64,000 bases of DNA from Oncomelania hupensis (taxonomy: Eukaryota > Mollusca > Gastropoda > Littorinimorpha > Pomatiopsidae). Of this stretch, positions 46,719 to 58,251 are shown one piece after another. The notes under the pieces are model-generated. The model was not told the DNA's origin, did no database searches, and saw nothing but the letters and a program-made list of their open reading frames with translations. The position numbers and the translations under genes were made by a program. The stretch is taken from NCBI GenBank assembly GCA_036898135.1, contig CM072516.1, positions 21,544,657 through 21,608,656 on the forward strand. The letters run 5' to 3'. Numbering within the stretch: the first letter of the stretch is position 1; each line of letters starts with the position of its first letter.

Positions 46719-47320
46719 TAGGGCTCGACGGTTTTACCGGTACGAAACTGTATTCAGGTTCGGAAACGCTACGGTACGGTATACCGGTGCGGGTGTCCAA
46801 GGTCCGGTTAACTGGGAAATCTCGATAACACATAACGCGACAGTGTGCGACATCTTGTCCGACCAGAGAGCGAGTCTAAAGCCCAAACACGTGGATAGGC
46901 AGTTGTTCTTGAAGAAGAACTTGTAAGAACAGCAGCTTATCCACGTGTTTGAGCATGGTACCAGTCGCCAATCCTTCTGAACTCTTAAAGTTTTTAAAGA
47001 CCTTTCCCGTTGAAAGTTTTTGTTTTATTTTGATTTGGTGGTTTAAAGTTTGCTGATGTTCCAAACAGTGATTTATCATAATTTGTTTTGAAGGCGTTCA
47101 AGCAAAAATAAACTTCAGTTTCTATGGAAATGTGGTTCTTTGAAGCTGTTTTGAAGTGTATGACAATCTTTCTTTTGCGTCGGTCACTACTGTCAATGCC
47201 ATATCTCATTTGATTGTAATACTTAAAATCGCGGTATACCGGTACGAAATACCGATACGACCTAAAAAAAAAATACCGCGGTAATACCGGTACGACTTTG
47301 ACCCACGGTACCCAGCTCTA
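46719..47320. mobile_element. hAT-type MITE, 602 bp
   Basis: It is flanked by the 8-bp target duplication ATGATCAA (46711-46718, 47321-47328), the hAT length. The ends TAGGGCTCGAC (left) and, reading inward from the right, TAGAGCTGGGTACC fit the hAT-type TAGRGSTGGG pattern. ACCGGTA motifs repeat near both ends in inverted orientation, as subterminal binding sites do. A central hairpin (46885-46950, arms AAACACGTGGATA/TATCCACGTGTTT) lies inside. No transposase is encoded. Confidence 0.9.
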
Positions 47321-47591
47321 ATGATCAACTTGGGCAAGGACATTAGCCAGAGCATGCATTATAAGCGGTATTTTAATAATAATTGAATATATAACCGATC
47401 GACGATGTAATAGTATGATTTTGTGGGGTAAATGGGAGGAGAGACGCACGAAGAGCTACAGAGGGCATTGAGCGATCAAAGCTTTACTCGGCAGCTGATC
47501 GATTATTTTTCAGCGGCATCAATGGATTGTCTGCACGTACCAGCTACATTTTACCTCCACCTCCCTCCCTCCTTCTTGCTGCTTCCATCTC

Positions 47592-47694
47592 TCCCTCCAT
47601 GAATCCATCACTCCCTCCATGAATCCATCACTCCATCCATGAATCCATCACTCCATCCATGAATCCATCACTCCATCCATGAATCCATCACTCC
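47592..47694 (+). repeat. 20-bp minisatellite
   Basis: Five tandem copies of TCCATGAATCCATCACTCCM. Confidence 0.93.
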
Positions 47695-47708
47695 CTTTAT
47701 CTACCTCC

Positions 47709-48150
<442 letters not shown>

Positions 48151-48282
48151 TTTTTTTCATCACCATAATCATCATCATCATGCATGCATCCATCCATCCA
48201 TCCATCCAATCTCTAGTCCGCATCAGTTAATAATGCCCAGCCTGGTTTCGAACCAGGAAGTTATCTATAGTAGAAGTACAAC

Positions 48283-49931
48283 GTCACCGGGACGCGATAT
48301 TTATTTTCCCAACTAGAGTCAGGGTAAAACCCATGTCGGTACAATAGTACCACAACTGGTACGAAAAATTATTACACTTCGATTCCACTCGAGGCATGTG
48401 ACGAAGAAAAGGACCTGGGAGTAATCTTTGATAGCACCCTTACTTTCGACTATCATATACAGAGCTGTACTAGCAAAGCAAATAGAATGATGGGATTAAT
48501 TAAAAGAACTTTTATTTATTTAAATAAGGATATTTTCTGCAAATTATATAAAGCCCTAGTTAGACCACATCTCGAATATGCAGGCGTAATATGGTAGGCC
48601 TACCCATCCCTAAAAAGACAATCTATAAAAATAGAAAAGGTGCAAAGACGTGCGACCAAACTAGTCAAAAGCTGTAACAATTTACCTTATGCAGAGAGAC
48701 TAAAATTTCTTAACCTACACTCTTTACATGGCCGTCGACTAAGAGGGGATTTAATTCAAACATTTAAAATTTATAATAATATGGTTGATTTAAATTGGAA
48801 TCATTTTTTTTTTACTAAACCTGTCTGTGATATAACACGTTATCAGGAAGGAAATATTTTTAAACATCAGTTTAACAGTAACTTGAGAAAATTTTCTTTT
48901 ACTAACAGAATAATTAACGATTGGAATAACCTCCCTGAAGAAATTAAAACTAAACCATGCACTGACTCTTTTAAAAATTACTTGGATACTTCACCTAAAC
49001 TTAAGTTAAAGAACGGTTTTACTATTTTGATGAATAATGATTAGGCAAAATTTTTATGCATGCGACAGACCAATAAGATTTACATTTTAAAAAGATGGGA
49101 CATACCAAAAGGCCAAAACAGCCTATTATTGTCCCTAAAACTACTACTACTACTACTACTACAAAATGTTATGTACCAATTTCGAGGGAATATATTTGTC
49201 AAATTGACTTAATTACCTAAACAAATTATTTAGCTATTAATTAATATTATTATTCTATAGTTTTAGAATTAACTATGATGTGTAATTTAAGAGAATATTA
49301 TCATTTTCTTGTAGGTTGAGCGACGACAGATACACTTTTGGCATGTTATTGTTAGTACAGGACTCACAGTAGCCAGTATGCCTACGTACATGCGTCGTCT
49401 GCAATCAGCCTTGATATGAAAGTTGGCGGAGGTGACAATTTGACAAACTTTAATCTGATGCTAATAAATCGAAATGCTAATAAATATTTATTTTAAAACT
49501 TTTTTTTTACACCATCCAAATTATCCAACCAGTCTCATAGCAAAAGGTTTACAAAACAGAGCACAGCGGCTGTTGTTCGGACGGCTACACTCGGAGCGTA
49601 CACTCGATTCACATTTTACGGAAAGATTTAGAACTTATTTAAGAATTCGAAAATCTGTTCGTGTGTAAATTTTGATTATTTGAGTGATTTTGAATCAATC
49701 TGCTTATCTAAAGGGTTATTTTGTCATTAATCAAACGAAAATTCCTCAAAATTTATTTTTCTGTCTTTCGATTTCTAGCCTCCAAACTACAGTGACCGCC
49801 ATTAAGAAGAATCGTCGACAAAAGAGCGGAAGTGACACGTGTCGTAATACCGTACCGGTTGTAGAACTTATATACTGACTAGGGCTTGTGCCTTGACTCT
49901 AGTTGGGAAAATAAATATCGCCACCGGGACA
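48283..49931. repeat. Inverted repeats enclosing a LINE fragment
   Basis: CCGGGAC.GCGATATTTATTTTCCC and AACTAGAGTCA (48287-48325) recur in reverse complement at 49889-49930. Left of the first arm, CCTGGTTTCGAACCAGG (48241-48257) is the reverse complement of a tRNA T-arm, so the arms may be two opposed copies of one tRNA-derived SINE. A TIR transposon that took in a LINE piece is the alternative. Confidence 0.6.
48343..49044 (+). pseudogene. LINE reverse transcriptase C-terminal fragment (CR1/Jockey-like)
   Basis: The frame (from about 48358) reads EEKDLGVIFDSTLTFDYHIQ, LYKALVRPHLEYAGVIW, then an in-frame TAG at 48595-48597. It continues KIEKVQRRATKLVKS, LNLHSLHGRRLRGDLIQTFK and NDWNNLPEEIKTKPCTDSFK to a stop at 49042. 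These are the conserved C-terminal motifs of CR1/Jockey-group RTs (DLGV.D, YK.LVRP.LEY....W, VQRRATK, L...RLRGDL). The catalytic core is absent through 5' truncation. A ~100-bp 3' UTR ends in an (ACT)n tail at 49140-49162. It is a dead copy. Confidence 0.9.
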
Positions 49932-50550
49932 GTTGCTGCAGGCCAAAAATGTTACTCTTGCACATCTTTCCACATCATTGAATCGTTCAAAGTTAACGGT
50001 AGGCACAAGAAATATTTTTCATGCTCCCGTGTATATGCTCAGTAAATTACAAAGTTTTGACTGTAAAAGCATACAAGGTTTCATTAGGTGTCCTAGTCCA
50101 CACATCCATGTCAGAAACGTATCTGGAAGTAGACATTGTGCCATTAAATAATTATAGACAGCTTGCATCGGCAAAAAATACGAGTTCAAGGTACCAACAA
50201 TGTGTTAGAATTGTTGTGGATGCATGTTAGGTGTGCGATATATATTATGTATTATCTATGTTTTCTTTACTGTATTAATGTATTATTACTATAATTTAAT
50301 TTAAGCCTAGTTGTGCTTTGGAGGAATTTTTTTTGTTAAAATTGTTGATTGTTGGGGCGGTGTGTGTGTGGAGGGTGGGGAGGGAGGTTGTCTAATATCA
50401 CTATGGTGAAGGCATTACATTTGGAAGAAAATTGGAACTGAAAACATCTGCACGTGTAGTCTATAAAGGGGATGGTGAATGGGGAAAGAGAGACATGGAG
50501 AGCTAGAGGGGACTTGTGCCTGTGTAAGCCTACAACTGACCGTTACTCTT
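49163..50550. other. Unassigned A/T-rich stretch
   Basis: No gene is supported outside the inverted-repeat arm at 49889-49930. Confidence 0.4.
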
Positions 50551-50555
50551 TCCAC

Positions 50556-50557
<2 letters not shown>

Positions 50558-50599
<42 letters not shown>
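50558..50599. repeat. (GAT)n microsatellite bordering P3
   Basis: About 14 GAT units end about 10 bp before the P3 inverted repeat. Confidence 0.95.
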
Positions 50600-50608
50600 C
50601 ACCCATTG

Positions 50609-51318
50609 CACATAGCTACGATCGAAAGAAAGTATACTCCAGGCACACACTGCGCTGCAGACCAAAGTATGTCCCTTGTCCCTTGAAGGGATACTTTGGC
50701 GAGGTTAGCAGCCCGCTCAGTTACATTTTTGTACAGAAAAGGGTTAGGGCAAGGGTTAGGGATAGATCTACAACTAACCCTTACCCGAACCCTAGTAGCA
50801 ATATTCCGCTCTTTCCGTCACTTTTAAACAGCGAATGCAAAGTATACTTTGGAGCGCTAGAGGTTAGCAGCGTGCTCAGTTACAGTGTCGGTGAAAGACT
50901 ATAAACGGAAAAGTTTCGTCTCCTCTAGGCGACGAAGTAGGTCACGCTGTATTTGTTTGTAGGTCAACTGTCTTTTACGAACCGTTTCAGAATCTTTTCG
51001 AACCGTTTATTGACGCCACATAGTGTCCTCACTTGGTTTCATACAATTTAATAATCCAAGAAAGCAAATGGGTTTTGGGACAGAAAAAGAGCATTTTTGT
51101 AGACAAAAGGGTTAGGGCAAGGGCTAGGGATAGATCTACAACTAACCATTACCCGAACCCTTGTAGCAATATTCCGCTCTTTCCGTCACTTTTAAACAGT
51201 ACTGCGGTTCGTATCCGCGGCTAGCAGCGAGCCCAAAGTATACTTTGAAGGGATGGAGGGATTCACCTGCTGCTAGCGGGAGTTTTGGCGATACTTTCTA
51301 CCGATCGCAGCAATGTGT
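50609..51318. mobile_element. Palindromic element P3 with duplicated module (710 bp)
   Basis: CACATAGCTACGATCG and AGAAAGTAT (50609-50636) are matched in reverse complement at 51291-51318. A ~110-bp module beginning AAAAGGGTTAGGGCAAGG and ending TTCCGTCACTTTTAAACAG occurs twice directly (50737-50830, 51106-51200). Each module contains TTAGGG-like repeats facing ACCCTTACCCGAACCC. The palindrome-like segment TTTCGTCTCCTCTAGGCGACGAAG (50907-50935) resembles the P1 palindromes. Confidence 0.75.
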
Positions 51319-52130
51319 ATTACCTCGATGATGACGATGTAAAGAGAAAATACCAATGCATCAGCACCCTAGATCGGCTTATAATGCTAAACATAAGTCA
51401 TAAATGCGATCATTTAGGCCAACGTATTCCAACATGGTAGAAGACAAGAATGATTTTACATTTAGGATCATGAGAATGACGAGAGACTAAGGATTTGGGT
51501 TACTGAGTGTGAGGGTAACTGCTTAGATGTAGTCTAACTGCATTCCAAACCGGCTTTTGGTTTTAAATTAGAAGTCTGGGATGAAAATAGCAGCTTGTAC
51601 GAGAAGGAGAAGAAGAAATATTGAATGATTCAGTTTCATCATTTCTTTGTTGTGTTTTATATGCATGGTTTTGGAAATGACACAAGTTTATGGGGGACTA
51701 TGTATTAATCCATCAAAACAGTTCCAACGTGAATGCTGAGGATATTTAAAAAATGCAGTCCTGATCGGCTCGTGATGTTGAAATATAATGTGAATCTGAC
51801 ATGAAATGGCCCTCTTTTGCGAGAAGAAGAAAAGAAGAAGAAGAAACACTACTTTATATAAAATGTTAATGAAGAAAGTATTGAAGATCTATGAAATGTG
51901 CAGGTTTTCGGGACAAAATCATCACAGTGAATCCTGCGGCTTAGATGAGCATATGATGTAAAAAAAAAAAACTAAAATATATATATACGCATCTGGCATG
52001 AAATGGTCAGCTTTTTTTTTAGAGAAGAAGAGGAAAAAGACGAGGCTAGCAATTCAAAAACAAGAGGCAGAAGAAGGAAATTCAAGAAGAAGAAGAAGGT
52101 AACGGAGGAAATTCTCAATGAAGGACACAA
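51319..52130. other. Unassigned stretch
   Basis: Two or three loosely similar ~150-bp segments contain CTGATCGGCT.GTGATG, AAATATA and GCATGAAATGG.C...AGAAGAAG (near 51480, 51755, 51930). They suggest an old tandem repeat. No gene is supported. Confidence 0.4.
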
Positions 52131-52139
52131 CTAATAGGC

Positions 52140-53110
52140 GGGTTTTGCGGGTTTATAGTGGTGGGAGGGAGGGAGAGAGAGAGAGAAGGGGGGGGGGGAG
52201 GAAGGGAGCTTCAATATTCTAAATATAGGTTAAAGCTGTATCTGAGATTGGCTTGTGGTAATGTAATACTGTAATGTTTCCATGAATCTGGTATGCAGTG
52301 GCCAACAAATTTGTCAACGAAAGAAGACAAACCGGAAGAGTAATAGAGAGCAATACGGAATGCAGAAAGAGCAACGGCGTCATGTTTTATGAGGAGTTTG
52401 TTTGTTTTCCTGGTTTGTTTGTTCGGCGTTGTCAGTACAGGAGCTTATGCAGAGAATGCAGTGAATGGGAAATAGAGAAAAATCGATACGGTGTTGTATC
52501 TTTTACAAACCAGATCGCCCATTGCGGCCCTGCTGCTCTGAGGCATGAATGGAATAGGCAACAATTTTGGACTTTGGTCGGCATGAAGGATGAGAGGTGC
52601 GTAGGTAGGTAGGGAATAAGGAGGCTGGAGAGGGGGGGGGGAGGGGAGCATGAAGGCAGGGGGTAGGACGTGAGGAACAGGTTGAAAGAGTGATAGGTAA
52701 ATACGAGCATGTTGGCAACTCTGAGACTTGCTGGGTAAGGGTTATCTGGGGATGTGGTATGGCGAGTGGAATGGCGTACGGGAGGGGAGGAGTTGGATTT
52801 GAGCGTGTGTGGAGAGTTTGTGTAGGGAATGGACGGACTAGATGAAAAATGGTTGGTAAATAAAGAGCAATTGACAAGGGACAGTTTGTGGCTACCGGGT
52901 TAGGGTTACCGAGAGAGCTATGAGTGTGAGGGCCGGGGAAGGGGGGGGGAGTAGCGGGGGTGGACAGGAATGAAAAGCTGGTGGATACATGAGAGGACAT
53001 TTACAGCAACCCGTGACCGTAGTCCATGGAGGAAGGGATCCAAGGACATATGATAAAGTCGGAGAAGCGAAATTGCACGTGAGGTGGGGGAGCGGGTCTA
53101 AAAAACTGAA
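52140..53110. other. G-rich stretch without genes
   Basis: The plus strand has repeated G runs (52163-52204, 52630-52665, 52780-52795, 52930-52955) that give quadruplex potential and spurious proline/serine-rich minus ORFs. Confidence 0.5.
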
Positions 53111-53145
53111 GGAAAAACTGATCGGAGGGAGAGAGAGAGAGAGAG

Positions 53146-54137
53146 ATAAGATAAGATAAGATAACAATTTTATTTTGCAAGGGTAAAAGAATAAGCGCTG
53201 GATGCGCTTTTTTACATCTTGCCCTTGGGGCTTTAACAATAACTATTAAATACAACTCAAGGTTATAACATTCACATCATCGAACAATAACAAATAAACA
53301 AAGTCATCATTAGATAAAATCCTTTTCAAACAATTGAAATCAAATTAATGTTGTTAATCTCAATCAACACATTAACAATTAATGTGTATTTAATTTTTAA
53401 TGTGTTTTAGGAGACGTGTTCTAAATGATGTAAATTTAGATGCTGGAGTGCGGAGATCTTCAGGAAGGTTATTCCACAAAATGGAACCGGAATAAGCTAG
53501 ACTAGTTTTGTAGAGATCAATTCTTGGAATTGGAACATTTAATTTTGTGGACGATCTGGCAGTTTTTTTTTGAAAAAAGAGAAGAAAGATAGGAAGGTGC
53601 ATTGCCAGAAAGGACCTTGTGCATGAAAACGCCTTTATTAAATTTTAGTCTGTCGGTAAGGGGTAGAATATTGATCCGTTTATAGTCATCTGGAGAGATT
53701 TTTTGTTTCAGCAAAATTTGTTTAATTGCACGTTTGTGAATTCTAATTAAAGGTTTCATTGCATTGCCACTGGCAGAATCCCAAATAGTAGAAGAATAAT
53801 CAATAAATGATTGAATATCACCGGAGTAAAATAGTTTACGAGAATGTAAATTTAATAAATGCTTTATCCATTGGTAAGTCTTTTTAGAAATAGTTTTACT
53901 AATATTTGAAATATGTTTTACCCAGGACAAATTATTGTCTATAGTTACTCCAAGAAGTTTATGACACTGTACTTCAGCAATTATTATATTGCCAATTTTT
54001 AATGGAAGAAGTTTTATTGATACATTTTGTCTTTTCTGTCTTGTTGTAATTAGCATGGATTTTGTTTTGTCTGGATTGAGGGCCATGTGGTTGTATTCAG
54101 TCCATTCCTGTAGTTCACTAGCCCCTTTTTGTAATGA
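53146..54137 (-). pseudogene. LINE reverse transcriptase C-terminal fragment with (TTATC)n tail
   Basis: The minus-strand frame reads KGASELQEWTEYNHMALNPD, KTKSMLITTRQKRQ, KLLGVTIDNNLSWVKHI, IQSFIDYSSTIWD and RIHKRAIKQILLKQK, the C-terminal region of a Jockey/CR1-group RT. Near 53560-53585 the frame shifts at a homopolymer run. It resumes as FQKKTARSSTKLNVPIPRID and SGSILWNNLPEDLRTPASKF, then a stop at about 53390. A ~230-nt 3' UTR ends in an ATAAG/TTATC pentamer tail (53146-53165). Upstream the copy is cut by the GA tract at 54144. It is a different family from the 48.3-kb LINE and is non-functional. Confidence 0.9.
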
Positions 54138-54138
54138 G

Positions 54139-54140
<2 letters not shown>

Positions 54141-54222
<82 letters not shown>
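54141..54222. repeat. (GA)n microsatellite
   Basis: About 40 GA units directly at the truncated 5' side of the LINE. Confidence 0.98.
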
Positions 54223-54226
<4 letters not shown>

Positions 54227-54446
54227 ACTAACCAAGCAGGGAGGATGGTTAAGAAGAGAAAAACCATCTGAGGAAAAAGAAATAGCGGTTCTATAGTTAG
54301 CTAAACAAGGTAGGCTCGCTGTGTGTCTGGTAGTTCCAGGTTTTGATCGATGCATTGGCCTCCGGAGACTTCGCTACTGTTCTCTTGCTGAACAGCGTGC
54401 GTGTTGGTGTGTATGGAGGGGTTGGGGGATGCTAGAGAGACAGACA

Positions 54447-54447
<1 letters not shown>

Positions 54448-54502
<55 letters not shown>
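54448..54502. repeat. (GAT)n microsatellite
   Basis: About 18 GAT units. Confidence 0.97.
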
Positions 54503-54505
<3 letters not shown>

Positions 54506-55470
54506 CTCGTGGAGAAAGAGGGAGGGGAGGTGGGTGATATGAAAATAGGAGGGTTGCGTGGTCCTTCTGATTGTTCTGGAAGTTGGGAGTTGTGCTTTGA
54601 AATGTACTTGTTGCCGTTGCTTTCCAAATCCGAGACGTTTCCGGTTTTCAACAACAGGCAAGAGCTCGCTGTACGTACCTCATCACCTTTCACAGAGGCG
54701 TGGAGCAACTATGATGACGTAGAGTTGTTGATTTTCAGGATTTTACATTGTCATTATCTTAAAGTTTGAGTAGGGAATATTCCTTTTACGGTGCGAATTC
54801 TTTGAATTCTACTTTTCTTTAAAAGCATTGGAGCCATAACACAATATCACACAGGACTAGGGGTGGGGTCGTTGGAGGGGGGAGGGGGGGGTAACAACTT
54901 CTACTTTTGTCTTAATTGAACATCCCAGAATATCTGTATACTGAGCAATTTGTTATCACATTTTGCCTAAAAATTTCCTGTTTTTATTACTGATTAGTAG
55001 ACCCCTTTCCTGCCTAAATAGCCGTTCTACGTTGTATAAAGCTCTGGCAGTATAAATACGGAAAGAAGTCATCATTAGTAGACCGTAGTTTGTACAAAAC
55101 AGATACTTTTATATTAAAAAAAAAAGTTGTCCATTGTCTAGAACTTGAAAATTAATGGTCTTTTGAAGGTTGTCCAATCACAATGACTAGCAGTGAGTCA
55201 TCGTGAGCTTCTTTGACTGAACATTGGGTCTTCATGTCACTGCTGTCCTCATGTAGGCAGTTTGGTAGTCCATGGTATTCATGTTCTCAACTACGTGTAT
55301 AGCTACTGCTATTATAAAGTAAGTGGTAATTACCTGCAACAGTAGTACGAGTCTCCTCTCTGAAATCCTTTATCGGGAAGAGAGGGGATTATAAACTGAT
55401 AAAACAAACAACAACCTGCAACAATAATTTATGTCCATCGTTGCTCGAGTCACCATTTTGTAACCGCTAT
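54503..55470. other. Unassigned stretch
   Basis: No supported gene. G-rich runs lie near 54860-54892. Confidence 0.4.
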
Positions 55471-55483
55471 TGTCGGGATGAGA

Positions 55484-56145
55484 CCCCTTGGGGTCATGAG
55501 CAATCTTGCCTCTGTAGATTGTTCTAACCTATAAAGGGAAAAGTGAAAGCCCCAGTTGAAAACCTGTCTTTTCTTTATAGGCAAGACCGATTCACTGCGG
55601 CAACAGTTCCCCCCGTTGGAGTGCCGGGGGTTTCAGTATAAATAGTATCCCCACTTTCTGGAAATTTAGTGCTTTAAATTCCCACTGTCGCTGTCTTCCT
55701 CATTTGCTCTTCTTCGCTAGATCAATGACCTACCTTTTTTCTTGAAAACTCTTCCTGGACAAGACTCCTTGTTTGTGCATGAGGTCTGCTGGATCAGCTT
55801 GGGAGTGTTGGACGCTTTCTGCCGGGTGGTCACTAGGGCTTCCTATGATGTTATTATTTAGCAATGTAGGCATTTTATATGTATGTGTTTTGTTGATAAC
55901 TTATAATGATGTTTGTATTCTATTTTGTTTTTGTAACCGGGGGTTCGAGTAGTTGGGGTAAAGCCTCAGCCGTCCCCTGCGTGGGATGTCTTTATTGTAA
56001 AGTGACTGGCCGGTGGAGGGCATTCAATTTTCCCACTAGGGTTGTTTCAGCAGATTTTTTATGCGGATCAGGGGTTGTCCGGTCCTGATTTGGCTCGGAG
56101 GAGTCCGCTGGACCTAAAGCAACAATCAATCAATCAATCAATCAA
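55484..56145 (+). mobile_element. Family A retroposon, copy 3, with 13-bp target duplication
   Basis: TGTCGGGATGAGA flanks the element at 55471-55483 and 56146-56158. It ends in (CAAT)n. It carries about 120 bp of extra 5' sequence (from CCCCTTGGGGTCATGAGC) before the usual CCCCGTTGGAGTGCCGGGG start, so either this is the fuller 5' end or a second retroposed segment was joined to it. Confidence 0.88.
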
Positions 56146-56639
56146 TGTCGGGATGAGAATGACTTTGTATCTCTCCAGGCCATCACGGTGTCGCCATCAC
56201 TGCTGTCCTTCTTTACAGGTTGGTTTGACGTGACATCAGTTGGCACGTCCGCAAGCTTTTCCCGTCACGTACTCCCTTATCATTGCGATGGTCGATATAT
56301 TATTGACGAAGGATGTGTGTCACGCACCCGAATTTGTGCCAGTGTGACAAATGCGGCCACGTCCTTCTCCTTCAGTAGGTCTATTGACTTGTTTAGGGAT
56401 TGATCGATATAGTAATAATGGATGCTAATAATATACGCTGTATTGATAGATTGGAGTGCTCTTGATTTGGGGAGAGGGTTGTTTAAAATAGAAGCATCGG
56501 GACCCTTTAGAATGTTGTTTGGGTTGTATTGGACTGACATGTACTGTCAGAAAATCAAGGCATGTCAGGTATTTTCTAAATATGAAGATATATATTGGCT
56601 GAATAAGGAAGCATAACAGCCATTCACGATGAGCTTCGG

Positions 56640-56797
56640 CATGCAGTCATTCCCATGGTTGCATTATTTCCTTGTTCTCGGGCGACGTGGGTTCGAATCT
56701 TGACTTCAGCAAACTATTTTGTGATTGCTGGATAGTAGTGGTCAGCGCTTTGAGAAGCTCTCTGAGCTTATAAGTGCGCTATATATAAAAGTAATCT
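56640..56797 (+). mobile_element. tRNA-derived SINE, short
   Basis: A B-box-like GTGGGTTCGAATC (56688-56700) and a 3' end AGCGCTTTGAGAAG...GTGCGCTATATATAAAAG share the GCGCTATATA terminus of other SINEs in the window. Confidence 0.55.
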
Positions 56798-57436
56798 CTT
56801 TTTTTTTTCTTTATGCCATGTTTAACAGTTTAGAGACTAGACTGTTTTGTGTGTGTGTGGCTTTTGTTGTTGTTGTTGTTGTTTGGGGGGTGGGTGGGGC
56901 ATAAGCTAAATAAATAGATCATATTTAGATCTTGCTAGTTTATGGAATTCCATTTGTAAAATATTCACCACTTTCAGCTAAGTAATCTTAATTTAGAAGC
57001 ATATTTTAAAAAAAAATAATCAGTAAGATTTCTCTAAATAATATGTTTTCTCCACAAATAAGTGATTATTTACCTAAACAATATATTGTTTAGGTAAATA
57101 AATATGATACGGGTGAAAAGGGCATTGTTGCTAAATAAGGAATTATTGACCTATACAATGCATTGTTTAGCACAGTGTGTTAAATAATGTATTTTTTAGG
57201 AATGTTTTTGAATAATTTTTATTTACCTATATAATGCATTATTTATCAGAATGTTTTTAATAATATATTATTTAGAAGCTAAATAATGTATTATTTTACG
57301 TAAACAATTCATTGTTTGGGACTGCAATTTTCATTATTTAGAGGATTCATACCTTATTACTGTGAGGTTATGTAGTAGCACAATACTTGTGGTAGTAGTG
57401 ATAAAGATGATTGCAAATTCGTGATTTTACGCTGTT

Positions 57437-57640
57437 TTGCGATTTAAAATGAGGCAACTGCTTTATTTCACTCTTTTTTTTTTTAATTTGTTCCCAACAG
57501 TATTAATATACGAAACTGCAACGGTAACGGCTCCCGAAAAGAGGGATCCATCATTAATTTCAGCATTGGCGTCCTTGCCTTCCGAGTACTTCCGCCATGT
57601 TTCTTGTCAGTCCGACCTGCAAATTCTTGGTAATTTCAAT
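57437..57640 (+). CDS. Weak ORF in the core of the long-TIR element
   Basis: An ATG opens MRQLLYFTLFFFNLFPTVLI, signal-peptide-like, then RDPSLISALASLPSEYFRHV, until the frame enters the inserted family A copy. No domain was recognised. It may be chance. Confidence 0.15.
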
Positions 57641-58251
57641 TCCCCCATGGGGTGCCGGGGGTTTCAGTATAAATAGTATCCCCACTTTCTGGAAAGTTAG
57701 TGCTTTAAATTCCTACTGTTGCTGTCTTTCTCCTTTGTTCTTTCTCATTCTTACTCTGTTCTATCAATCTACTATACTATCTTCTTCTTAGCTAGACCAG
57801 TCACCTACCGTTTTTCTTGAAAAGTTAAACTCTTCCGGGACAAAACTCCTCATTTGTTTGTGAGGTCTGTTGGGTCAGCTTTGGAATATTGGACGCTTTC
57901 TGCCAGGTGGTCAGTGGGGCTTCCTATTATGTTATTATTTGGCAATGTAGGCACTTTATAGGTATGTGTTTTGTTGATATTTTATAAAGATGTTTATATT
58001 CTATTTTGTTTTTGTAAACGGGGGTTCGATAAATTAGAGTATAGCCTCAGCGTCCCCTGCGTGGGATGTCTTTATTGTAAGTGACCGGCTGGTGGAGTGC
58101 CTTCAGTGTTACCACTGGGGTCGTTTCGGCAGATCTTTTATGCGGATCAGGGGCGAGTCATCATTCAGCGAAGTTGTGGTTTTGATTTTGTGGTCCTGAT
58201 TCGGCTCTTTGCAGTCCGCTGGACCCTGTAAGCAATGAATAACTAACTAAC
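57641..58251 (+). mobile_element. Family A retroposon, copy 4, nested
   Basis: It starts CCCCCATGGGGTGCCGGGGG and ends CCGCTGGACCCTGTAAGCAATG with an (AACT)n tail. It has an imperfect target duplication TGGTAATTTC.AAT / TGGTACTTTCGAAT. It is inserted in the core of the long-TIR element. Confidence 0.87.

Noticed and set aside
52503..53000. Pro/Ser-rich minus-strand ORF of 165 codons
   Set aside because: It arises from the G-rich plus strand, has no domain and no splice or start support.
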